A stretch of 64,000 bases of DNA. Origin: Candidatus Gastranaerophilales bacterium. Its GTDB lineage: Bacteria; Cyanobacteriota; Vampirovibrionia; Gastranaerophilales; Gastranaerophilaceae. The stretch covers positions 62,001-126,000 of the forward strand of contig JAFQHZ010000006.1 in the NCBI GenBank assembly GCA_017415185.1, written 5' to 3'. The notes under the pieces were generated by a model that did no database searches, was not told where the DNA came from, and saw nothing but the letters and a program-made list of their open reading frames with translations. The position numbers were made by a program, and so were the translations under genes. Positions 52,435 through 60,316 of this stretch are shown here, piece by piece (position 1 is the stretch's first letter; each line of letters begins with the position of its first letter).

Positions 52435-52469
52435 AAAAGAGGTCGAAGTGTTGAATTTCGGCCTCTTTT
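52435..52469 (+). terminator. terminator after the SLH gene
   Basis: A 13-bp stem, AAAAGAGGTCGAA with TTCGGCCTCTTTT (one G-T wobble), and a nine-base loop. It is part of the compound intergenic element described in the findings. Confidence 0.85.
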
Positions 52470-52483
52470 GCAATTGGACTAAG

Positions 52484-52511
52484 GCGACGTGGGACAAAGT
52501 CCCTCAGGAGC
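52484..52511. repeat. 28-bp dispersed element, copy 3
   Basis: Begins GCGACGTGGGAC and ends CTCAGGAGC, with the internal hairpin GGGAC-AAA-GTCCC. It matches 16539-16566, 16694-16721 and 62643-62670 at all but one or two positions. Confidence 0.85.
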
Positions 52512-52542
52512 TAAACCCGAGTAAAGCAAGGATAAAAAATAT

Positions 52543-52571
52543 AAAAGCCTCTTTTTAGAGAGGCTTTTTTT
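52543..52571 (+). terminator. second terminator downstream of the SLH gene
   Basis: AAAAGCCTCT, loop TTTTAG, AGAGGCTTTT with a seven-T run, 130 bp after the first. Confidence 0.85.
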
Positions 52572-52633
52572 CATTTGTTTTTGCAACTATTTTTATTTTC
52601 ATGTTTTATCCCATGCATAAGAAAGGATAAAAT

Positions 52634-53626
52634 ATGAATATTGCTTTTAGCTCAGTTAATTTCAAAAATAATTATTCAAAAATCAATTTCAAGGGTGCTC
52701 AAGCTCATGAAAACCCAAATGCGCCGGCAACAAAAAACGATATAAACAATGTTTTACAAGAAATAGCACAATTAAAAGCTGAAATGAACAAATATTTCAT
52801 GACTTTAGGCGCACAAACAACTTTTGATTATTCGCAAGTAAAACTTGATAAAAATAAAAAATTTAAAAACCTAGAAGGAAAATTATTAACAGGAACCGTA
52901 ATATCTCAAAAAACAAACGGAACAAAAATAGCACAAGATTACTATATGGGAAGATTATCCGAAACAAGAACTTATGACGACAAAGGGGGAATCAAAACCA
53001 CATCCACTCGTTTATATGACCCTAAGCAAAGATTAATCAAAATCGAAACGAAAGATTCGTCAGGAAAAATCATCCAAACAAAAGAATATTTTTATGAATC
53101 CGCAGACAGCAGCAAATACAACAAAGTTTATACAAAATCTGCAAATGGATTATTAAAAGCTGTCGAATTAATAAATGAAGACGACGAAAGAAAAACACAT
53201 TTGTCATTTTATGATAATGGAAACATAAAAAGCTATAAATCAGACAAAAATTTTAGATATAAGGCAAATAATATAGGAAACTGGTGCGGAGCCCAACTAT
53301 CTACAAAAGACATCTTAAAATTCAGCTGCGTACCATACGAAGTTAGTTTTTGGGAAAATGGCACGCCTAAAAAAGAAGAAATAAATTTCTATAGCCATTA
53401 TTATTATGGTTATTCGCTTTATTATGATTACCATCAAGCAACAAAAAGTTACAAGCAAAATGGCGAATTAGAAGAAATTATCTTATATCCTAATATCGAC
53501 AACAAAGAAGAAGCTTTTGTTCCTTTGGATGACTCTTCTGGAAAATTAAAACCTTGTCGTATTCCTAAGGAAATTCAAGAATATATAGACTACAACAAAG
53601 AAATTATGGCAAAATTAAATTCATAA
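52634..53626 (+). CDS. unknown tagged protein with YwqK/MORN-like repeats
   Basis: 330 residues. The N-terminus MNIAFSSVNFKN has the tag at 8-12, and INFKGA follows at 17-22. After a short coiled helix (ENVLQEIAQLKAEM-like), the protein consists of repeated strand pairs with [DN]-x-G turns (TYDDKGGIKTTS, FYDNGNIKSY, FWENGTPKKE, KQNGELEEI), as in YwqK or MORN repeats. AAAGGATAAA is the ribosome-binding site. The architecture resembles that of the tagged gene at 23914. Function unknown. Confidence 0.58.
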   Translation: MNIAFSSVNFKNNYSKINFKGAQAHENPNAPATKNDINNVLQEIAQLKAEMNKYFMTLGAQTTFDYSQVKLDKNKKFKNLEGKLLTGTVISQKTNGTKIAQDYYMGRLSETRTYDDKGGIKTTSTRLYDPKQRLIKIETKDSSGKIIQTKEYFYESADSSKYNKVYTKSANGLLKAVELINEDDERKTHLSFYDNGNIKSYKSDKNFRYKANNIGNWCGAQLSTKDILKFSCVPYEVSFWENGTPKKEEINFYSHYYYGYSLYYDYHQATKSYKQNGELEEIILYPNIDNKEEAFVPLDDSSGKLKPCRIPKEIQEYIDYNKEIMAKLNS

Positions 53627-53631
53627 CAAAT

Positions 53632-53665
53632 AAAAACGGTTCAAGCTTTTGCAAGAACCGTTTTT
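53632..53665. terminator. bidirectional terminator
   Basis: AAAAACGGTTC/GAACCGTTTTT with a 12-base loop, between the convergent tagged gene and infC. Confidence 0.9.
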
Positions 53666-53679
53666 ATTTTATTTTTTTC

Positions 53680-54210
53680 TTATTTACCGCTTGGAGCAAG
53701 AATCATTACAACGTTTCTTCCTTCAATCATCGGTTTCTTTTCAATAACAACCGAACCTTCTTCAAATTCTCCTTGGAATTTATTAATTAAGTCCATTGCA
53801 AGGTGAGAATGTTGCATTTCGCGCCCTCTTAGCATAACAACAACTTTAACTTTGTTGCCTGAAGCAAGGAATTTTTTAGCTGCTTTAAGACGAACTTCAT
53901 AGTCATGAACATCAATCTTATAGCGCATTTTAACTTCTTTAATATCAACAGTATGTTGTTTTTTCTTTGCTTCTTTAGCTCTTTTTTCTGTTTCGTATTT
54001 ATATTTGCCCCAATCAAGTATTTTTGCAACTGGCGGAGCTTGATTTGCAGATACAACAACCAAATCTAAATCTTTTTCTTTTGCCATTTGAAGGGCTTTG
54101 GCTGTTGGGATAGTTCCATGGTTTACGCCTTCATCATCAATTAATCTAACTTCTCTGGCTCTAATTTTTTCGTTTAATAACTCGTTTTGAGTTCTATTAT
54201 CTTTGCTAAT
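53680..54210 (-). CDS. infC: translation initiation factor IF-3, AUU start
   Basis: 176 residues when read from ATT at 54210. The first in-frame ATG (54087) would remove 41 residues of the conserved N-terminal domain (NELLNEKIRAREVRLIDDEG). Between the in-frame TAA upstream of the ATT and that ATG there is no ATG, GTG or TTG. AAGGAG lies eight bases before the ATT. AUU initiation is known for E. coli infC, where IF-3 rejects its own non-standard start and so autoregulates. The C-terminal domain (KMRYKIDVHDYEVRLK, MLRGREMQHSHLA) is complete. rpmI and rplT do not follow. Confidence 0.94.
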   Translation of the reverse strand: MSKDNRTQNELLNEKIRAREVRLIDDEGVNHGTIPTAKALQMAKEKDLDLVVVSANQAPPVAKILDWGKYKYETEKRAKEAKKKQHTVDIKEVKMRYKIDVHDYEVRLKAAKKFLASGNKVKVVVMLRGREMQHSHLAMDLINKFQGEFEEGSVVIEKKPMIEGRNVVMILAPSGK

Positions 54211-54283
54211 GGTTTTATCTCCTTATATCTGCTACATTTTATTTATACCACAGTAATTTTATTTTGTAAAAGTCCAATTGCTA

Positions 54284-55318
54284 TTATTCAAACAGTTTAT
54301 GTATTTCGTTTGGCTTGAAAATGCCATATTCAGTGATAATTCCTGTTATTAATTCTGCTGGAGTAACGTCAAACCCAGGATTAATAACATTCACCTTATC
54401 AGTGCAAATTGGTTTATCATTTACGATTGTAACTTCTTCTTTGTTTCTTAATTCAATAACAATTTCATCCCCAGTTTTTATGCTAGGATCAATTGTTGAT
54501 TTGGGAGCTGCAATATAAAACGGGATATTATGATATTTTGCTGCAATTGCAACCATATATGTGCCAATTTTATTCGCACTATCGCCATTTAGCGCAATTC
54601 TATCAGCACCAACTACAACAACATCAATCATTCCTTTTTTCATAAAATACGCACCCATACCATCAGTGATTAAGGTTGTATCGATGCCATCTCTAGTTAA
54701 TTCATAGGTTGTAATTCTTGCTCCTTGACCACGAGGGCGAGTTTCATCAGCAAAAACTTTAATAGTTGGGTCATTTTTAAATGCGCTTCTAACAACTCCA
54801 AGAGCCGTTCCATATCCAACAGTCGCAAGCGCACCAGCATTGCAATGAGTTTGAATAGTTGCACCTTTTGGAATAATAGTTGCGCCAAAATCACCAATTT
54901 TTTTGTTAATTTCGATGTCTTCATTTTCAAGCCTAATTGCGTTTTCAATCAAAAGCTCAATTATTTCATCAATTTCTTTTTCTTTATTATCTTCCAATAC
55001 TTTCAATTGCTCGTTTATAGCCCAAGCAAGATTTACCGCAGTCGGACGAGAAGAATTAATATAATCAGAAATTCTCTTAACTTCATCAACAAAATTTGGT
55101 TTGTTTTTTGATTCAATGGCAGCCAAACATACCCCATGAGCGCCAGCAATACCAATAGCAGGAGCTCCTCTTACAATCATTGTTTTAATGGCGTCATAAA
55201 TTTCATCACTGGTTTTAATATCCACTTTTTTATATTCATAAGGAATGACTAATTGATCAATCATCCTTGAAAAACCATTAACGTTGTCTATTTTAATCCA
55301 TTCAATAGTCTTTTCCAT
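54284..55318 (-). CDS. mtnA: methylthioribose-1-phosphate isomerase
   Basis: 344 residues with the catalytic pair C159 (QTHCNAGALAT) and D239 (VVVGADRIALNGD), and RGAPAIGIAGA and ADETRPRGQGAR. It isomerises 5-methylthioribose-1-phosphate to the ribulose form in methionine salvage. It is distinguished from eIF2B-like paralogues by these two motifs. GAGGAATA precedes the ATG. No other mtn gene is in the window. Confidence 0.94.
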   Translation of the reverse strand: MEKTIEWIKIDNVNGFSRMIDQLVIPYEYKKVDIKTSDEIYDAIKTMIVRGAPAIGIAGAHGVCLAAIESKNKPNFVDEVKRISDYINSSRPTAVNLAWAINEQLKVLEDNKEKEIDEIIELLIENAIRLENEDIEINKKIGDFGATIIPKGATIQTHCNAGALATVGYGTALGVVRSAFKNDPTIKVFADETRPRGQGARITTYELTRDGIDTTLITDGMGAYFMKKGMIDVVVVGADRIALNGDSANKIGTYMVAIAAKYHNIPFYIAAPKSTIDPSIKTGDEIVIELRNKEEVTIVNDKPICTDKVNVINPGFDVTPAELITGIITEYGIFKPNEIHKLFE

Positions 55319-55321
55319 TTT

Positions 55322-55801
55322 TTATTCCTCAATTTTAATGTCTAATCTAGCGTCAAGATTTTCTGGCTCTTTTTCAATATGACTTAATATCCAAGTAGTT
55401 CCCATGCCAGTTGCGCTGTTTGTTAGCGCAAAAATTAAAGCAACCATAAACACTACAACAAAAAACAGCCACAGCGCATCATGCAACATATCAGGAATCA
55501 TATATGCATAATATTGCTTAAAAATAAGCCTTAATATGCAAACCATAGGAGAAAAGGTGATAAAAAAACCAATAGAACAAAAGAAACCAACAATTCCGCC
55601 CATAATGGCGCCTTGTTCATTAGTTAAATATGAAATATGTTTTTCTCCTTTTTTCATATATAACATTACAATAACCGAAGAAAAGAACGAAAGAACAAAC
55701 AAACTTAGCCCAATAAAATATGGCACAAGCGAAATAAGCCCAATCAAAGCACCAAGCATTAATGCAAAAATTGCAGTTCTTTTAGCGATAAGCTGGTTCA
55801 T
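55322..55801 (-). CDS. four-helix membrane protein, unknown (DUF4199-like)
   Basis: 159 residues with four hydrophobic helices (about 9-30, 32-48, 65-90, 110-130) and a charged, acidic C-terminus. The spacing resembles small DUF4199-type proteins, without decisive motifs. Its ATG overlaps the ruvC stop (ATGA) and GGAGG lies within ruvC, so translation is coupled. It ends three bases before mtnA. Function unknown. Confidence 0.6.
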   Translation of the reverse strand: MNQLIAKRTAIFALMLGALIGLISLVPYFIGLSLFVLSFFSSVIVMLYMKKGEKHISYLTNEQGAIMGGIVGFFCSIGFFITFSPMVCILRLIFKQYYAYMIPDMLHDALWLFFVVVFMVALIFALTNSATGMGTTWILSHIEKEPENLDARLDIKIEE

Positions 55802-56298
55802 TTAATTTCCTCCTTAAACCTTTGGTTTTGAGCGTGGCACAAAGCAAGCGCCACTGAATCTATTGTATCATCTAATTTTATTTTTTTATCTAATTCTATA
55901 TAATTTTTTACCATCATTTTAACCGTTGATTTGTCAGCTCTTCCGTGCCCTGTTATTGTTTGTTTTACAACAAGAGGAGTATATTCAAAAGAAGGAATAT
56001 TATTTTCTTCTAACGTCAGCAAAATAACCCCTCTTGCTTGAGCAACAGGAATTATTGTTTTTTGATTTTTAAAGAAAAAAAGCTGTTCAATTGAAGCACA
56101 ATCAGGGGAATATTTTTTAATTAAAAAATCAATATCTGTCTTTAATTCTAAAAGTCGTTTTGGATGGGGCGCATTTTTATCAGTTTGTATTGAACCAGAG
56201 GCAATAAGCGCAAAACTATCACCCTTCTTGCTTGTTTGATATTCAACAAAACTATAACCCGTAATTCCAATTCCAGGGTCAATTCCCATAATTAGCAT
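55798..56298 (-). CDS. ruvC: crossover junction endodeoxyribonuclease RuvC
   Basis: 166 residues with the catalytic D7 in IMGIDPGIGITGY, the acidic IEQLFFFKNQKT, and GHGRADKSTVKMMV preceding the final DDTIDSVALALCHA aspartates. It resolves Holliday junctions in recombination repair. ruvA and ruvB are not adjacent. The gene overlaps the downstream membrane protein gene by four bases. Confidence 0.95.
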   Translation of the reverse strand: MLIMGIDPGIGITGYSFVEYQTSKKGDSFALIASGSIQTDKNAPHPKRLLELKTDIDFLIKKYSPDCASIEQLFFFKNQKTIIPVAQARGVILLTLEENNIPSFEYTPLVVKQTITGHGRADKSTVKMMVKNYIELDKKIKLDDTIDSVALALCHAQNQRFKEEIK

Positions 56299-56343
56299 AT
56301 TAATAAGATATTTTATAGCAGGCTTTTTGTCAAAAATTTAACT

Positions 56344-57942
56344 TTATTTAATCCAATAAGAATCGCTAACCGTCACATCGGTTTTGATTTTTTTAAAGTG
56401 TTTATCTTTTTTATCAACTAATTTATATTTAACTCCATATTCATTCATTCTAAAAAGAATTGTTGAATCATCCTCATCGTAAGGAGTTTTATCCATATAA
56501 ATTTCTATCGGAGTTGAAATATTGTATAAGCTATTATAATAATCATTCATAACATAAGTCTTATATGCATTTGTTGCAAAATTTTCTTTTGCAACCCAAA
56601 GCCCATTGATAATTAACAAAATTGATAAAATATAAAAAATTAAATTATTTTTTCTAAAATAATAACAATTCATCACTGGTAACAAATGCAATTGCGAAAC
56701 AAACCTCGCCCACCAACATATTGGATTTAACAAAGTTGTTAATAAAATCGCCAAAAGAGCAAAAATACCTTTTCTTTTTCGAAATTGAATTATAGACAAA
56801 AATACGCTTATAATAAAAATTCCGGAAAACAAATGCCCAAAACCATTAATTCGAACATCCTCTGCTCCATAAGGCATATCAAAATGGCTTGTGAAAGGAA
56901 TTTTGTAGAATAATCTTGGCGTTTGCGGATTGTTCATTCTTGCATCAGAAGCAGAAGAAAACATACTTCTGAAGAATTTATATAAATATGGTTTATCCTT
57001 AAATTCCTTTGGATTTTGTTTTGTCATAAAATCCAATTTATTATACCCAATTGAAGGATAAAAAGGATTTTTAAATTTAACAATGTTTGTTATATATGGT
57101 TGAAAACATAATATTAAACTCAAAAAAGAAACAACTAAGGCTGATTTTAAAATTATTTTTTTTCTTTTTAAAACAAACCAAACTACAAACAAAATCGCAA
57201 AATTAAAAGCACTTATATATTTTGTTGCAATAGCTAATACACTTGCAAAAATCAAAACAAAAAGATTTTCTTTTTTATCAATATTTTTATTTATCAAAAT
57301 CATTGAAAATAATTGGAATAAAAATAAATAATAAATAGAAAAATCTGCCATTTTTGTATTAATCTGACACACCACAACAGCACAAAGAAAAACACAAAAA
57401 GACAAAACAAAACTTTTAATCTTATTCAATTTATTTAAAAAGAAATAATATGAATAAAAAAACCCAGCAAAAACAATCAAAAAATTAACAATTTTGCTTG
57501 ATTCCATATTTTGAAAAAATAAATAAAAATTACTTCTTAAAACCTCAAGTGCATTTGGATAACTATTTGCAAACAATAAATTGTAATAAATATTGTTATT
57601 ATTTGCGAATGTTTTTATATCATCATAAATTGGATTATAGCCCAATTTAAAAAGGTTTTCTAAGGTAAAATGGTAACATCTTCCATCGAAAGATGTGTCT
57701 ATAAAAAGATTTGCAAAAACAAAAGACAAAAAGAAAACAAGCGCAATTATACCAAATTTCTTACAAAAATCTTTTGTTTTAAATAAATATATTAAAGCTA
57801 TTACAAAAGAAATTATAATATAGCTTATATTAACAGGAATTTTTACCAAAAAACCGATGTTTGACAAAGCAAACAAAGAAAAAAGAAAAATCAAAATAAA
57901 AACTGATAAATTTAAAAAATAATTTTTAGTTTTCAAATTCAT
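56344..57942 (-). CDS. polytopic membrane protein, GT-C-like glycosyltransferase
   Basis: 532 residues with about 11 predicted membrane helices and a short soluble C-terminus. An acidic residue follows the first periplasmic loop (LFIDTSFDGRCYHF), the place where GT39/ArnT-type enzymes bind the metal or donor. It would use a lipid-linked sugar to modify lipid A, protein or glycan. The start region lacks a ribosome-binding site. The family is inferred from topology and this loop only. Confidence 0.5.
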   Translation of the reverse strand: MNLKTKNYFLNLSVFILIFLFSLFALSNIGFLVKIPVNISYIIISFVIALIYLFKTKDFCKKFGIIALVFFLSFVFANLFIDTSFDGRCYHFTLENLFKLGYNPIYDDIKTFANNNNIYYNLLFANSYPNALEVLRSNFYLFFQNMESSKIVNFLIVFAGFFYSYYFFLNKLNKIKSFVLSFCVFLCAVVVCQINTKMADFSIYYLFLFQLFSMILINKNIDKKENLFVLIFASVLAIATKYISAFNFAILFVVWFVLKRKKIILKSALVVSFLSLILCFQPYITNIVKFKNPFYPSIGYNKLDFMTKQNPKEFKDKPYLYKFFRSMFSSASDARMNNPQTPRLFYKIPFTSHFDMPYGAEDVRINGFGHLFSGIFIISVFLSIIQFRKRKGIFALLAILLTTLLNPICWWARFVSQLHLLPVMNCYYFRKNNLIFYILSILLIINGLWVAKENFATNAYKTYVMNDYYNSLYNISTPIEIYMDKTPYDEDDSTILFRMNEYGVKYKLVDKKDKHFKKIKTDVTVSDSYWIK

Positions 57943-57950
57943 AACTGTAT

Positions 57951-57963
57951 TTTATGCTAAAAT
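57951..57963 (+). promoter_or_regulatory. extended -10 promoter for nadE
   Basis: TTTATGCTAAAAT, a TGn-TAAAAT element 25 bases before the nadE ATG. It has the same form as at 6256-6268 and has no good -35. Confidence 0.45.
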
Positions 57964-57987
57964 CACGATATAGAAAAGGAATTTAAT

Positions 57988-59562
57988 ATGAATATAGTAT
58001 TAGCGCAATTAAACCCTATTCCTGCAGATATCGAATACAACAAAAATAAAATCATTGAAGCCCTTGATAACCAAGAATATGAGCTTATGATTTTTCCAAA
58101 ATATTTCATTTATGGCTATCATAATTTCGATATGATTGAAAAATTTTCCTTCATAAAAGAACAAATAGATAATGCTTTTAAAGAAATTCAAAAACATGTT
58201 AAAACAAATGCCCTTATAAGTTCTTTTGATGGGAATTATTTAATTAATCAAGAAGAAATTAAAAAAGTCGAAATTTTTACTTTAAATTTTGAATCTTTTG
58301 AAATAATCGAAAATGAACATCCAAAATTTGCAACAAGCAATTTAATTTATTTGGATTTATGCGCTTCAAAAACAAACAGCGAATATTATAGAAACGAAAA
58401 ACTTTATAAACTTGCAACTTCGCAAAATAAAAATTTATTCTATCTTAATCAAACAGGCGCAATTGATGAATTTGTTTATGATGGAATGAGCAGAATAATC
58501 GATTCAAAAGGAACTTTATTAGCGCAAGCTAAAGCATTTAATGAAGACTATTTAAAAAAAGGACGAATCGAAAAAAACGAATACAATTTTCCAACAAACC
58601 ACGATTCTTTTAGTTTGAATTACGAAAATGATTTAAAAAGAACATATTGTTCAATAGTTTTATCAATTAAAGACTATTTTTCAAAAAACGGCTTTACTCA
58701 AGCAGTTCTTGGCTTATCGGGAGGTCTTGATTCAACAATATGTGCTGTATTATTAGCAGACGCCTTAGGCAGCAAAAACGTCCTAGGTGTTTCAATGCCT
58801 TCTAGATTAACTTCAAATGAATCAAAATTTGATGGTTGCGAACTTGCGAAAAATTTAGGAATAAATTATATTGAAGCGCCCATCAAAGAATATCACGAAG
58901 CTTTTTCAATTGGGCTTGATAAAGTTTTTAATAAAGCTTCAAATTATTGGTGTAATAGATACACTAAATCATTCACTCAAGATAATATTCAAGCAAGAAG
59001 CAGAGCTATGATTTTGTGGGGAATTGCAAACGAATTCGGCTCAACCTTGCCAATTGCAACATCAGACAAATCAGAAACATATATGGGTTATGCTACGATT
59101 AATGGTGATATGTCTGGCGGCTTTGCGCCAATTCTTGATGTTACAAAAACAAAGCTTTTTGCGCTTGCTCGTTGGATGAACGAAAATCGACCAATAAAAA
59201 ATGCAATTCCAGAATCAATCATCCTAAAGCCTCCAGGAGCAGAGCTTGCAATCGATCCTAATACAGGTAAAACACTGAAAGCAGAAGATGCCCTTATGCC
59301 TTACGAATTTATGGACGAAGTCATTTGGAGAATAGAAAATCTTAATCAATCAATTGATAATATGATGCAAATTGAATTTTTATATGAGAAAAAGAATATA
59401 TTGGACGAAAAAACAAAAAAACTTTGGCTTGAAAAATTCTTCAAAAGAATGAACAGCGCAATCTACAAATGGTATATTTCAGCACCAAGCCCTATTGTTG
59501 ATAGTCATTCAATAAACAAAGCAATTTATAAGCAACCAATAGTTTCAAATATAAATTATTGA
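57988..59562 (+). CDS. nadE: NAD+ synthetase with degenerate glutaminase domain
   Basis: 524 residues. The C-terminal synthetase domain is intact: LGLSGGLDST (ATP loop at 244-249), SDKSETYMGYATINGDM and GGFAPILDVTKT. It amidates deamido-NAD. The N-terminal nitrilase-like domain is shortened to about 200 residues and has lost its triad: the Glu of FPE is K38 (FPKYF), the Lys-x-x-LPNY segment is missing, and the Cys of CEDxW aligns with I107 (EIIENEHP). It should not hydrolyse glutamine and probably uses free ammonia or a partner glutaminase. Confidence 0.9.
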   Translation: MNIVLAQLNPIPADIEYNKNKIIEALDNQEYELMIFPKYFIYGYHNFDMIEKFSFIKEQIDNAFKEIQKHVKTNALISSFDGNYLINQEEIKKVEIFTLNFESFEIIENEHPKFATSNLIYLDLCASKTNSEYYRNEKLYKLATSQNKNLFYLNQTGAIDEFVYDGMSRIIDSKGTLLAQAKAFNEDYLKKGRIEKNEYNFPTNHDSFSLNYENDLKRTYCSIVLSIKDYFSKNGFTQAVLGLSGGLDSTICAVLLADALGSKNVLGVSMPSRLTSNESKFDGCELAKNLGINYIEAPIKEYHEAFSIGLDKVFNKASNYWCNRYTKSFTQDNIQARSRAMILWGIANEFGSTLPIATSDKSETYMGYATINGDMSGGFAPILDVTKTKLFALARWMNENRPIKNAIPESIILKPPGAELAIDPNTGKTLKAEDALMPYEFMDEVIWRIENLNQSIDNMMQIEFLYEKKNILDEKTKKLWLEKFFKRMNSAIYKWYISAPSPIVDSHSINKAIYKQPIVSNINY

Positions 59563-59581
59563 TAAATATAAGGAGAAAATC

Positions 59582-60046
59582 ATGAAAAAAAGTTTACTAA
59601 CATTTGCGCTATGCTCTTTTGCATTTGGTTTAGGTTTTGGCATGAATAATATTGCATTTTCAAACGCAATGCCTGCTAGTGTTGCTTATGTTAATGTACC
59701 AAAGTTGCTAGAAGCTTCAAAAGTGCTTAAATCAGCACAAGATGCACAATTAAAGCAAACAAAAGACATGCTAAAATGGTATGATACTGCAAGCGCAGAC
59801 ATTCAAAAACAAACCACAAAAGCAGGCAAAGATGCGCTAATTAAAAAATATGAAGCGCAATTAACCCAAAAGAAAAAAACAATCAAAGATTCTTATTCAA
59901 AAAAAGTTACCCAAGTTGACAATCAATTAAATGAAATCATAACTTCAAAAGCTAAAGCCATGGGCTACACATTAGTATTGAGAAAGGATGCAGTCCTTTT
60001 TGGTGGCACAGATATCACATCTCAAATTTTGCCTTTAGTAAAATAA
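59582..60046 (+). CDS. OmpH/Skp-family periplasmic chaperone-like protein
   Basis: 154 residues: a signal peptide (MKKSLLTFALCSFAFGLGFG, with a cut near SNA), then VAYVNVPKLLEASKVLKSAQ, a long charged coiled coil, and the C-terminal AKAMGYTLVLRKDAVLFGGTDITSQIL. This is the OmpH/Skp layout. Skp holds unfolded outer-membrane proteins, so this supports a diderm envelope. It follows nadE by 19 bp with AAGGAGA. A clear terminator follows. Confidence 0.88.
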   Translation: MKKSLLTFALCSFAFGLGFGMNNIAFSNAMPASVAYVNVPKLLEASKVLKSAQDAQLKQTKDMLKWYDTASADIQKQTTKAGKDALIKKYEAQLTQKKKTIKDSYSKKVTQVDNQLNEIITSKAKAMGYTLVLRKDAVLFGGTDITSQILPLVK

Positions 60047-60086
60047 TTTTGTAAAGTTAAGTTTTGAAAAATTTAATAATAAGTGT

Positions 60087-60115
60087 AAAAATCACTCTAT
60101 ATCGGAGTGATTTTT
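60087..60115 (+). terminator. intrinsic terminator after the OmpH-like gene
   Basis: AAAAATCACTC, loop TATATCG, GAGTGATTTTT. Confidence 0.92.
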
Positions 60116-60316
60116 ATCTTTTAAAAAATAATTTATTAAATCGTCTAAATAACTTGTACCCATGCCCTAAAATTTATAGTAAAATAATTTAAATAAGAAA
60201 ATTAGTTTAAATAAAAAACCGAAGCATATTGACCATCGGCAAAAACAATTTTCGGAAGAATTATGAAGGCAAATACGGGAAATGCATTTGGGGAAGTGCA
60301 GTTTAGGAGGAATTTA

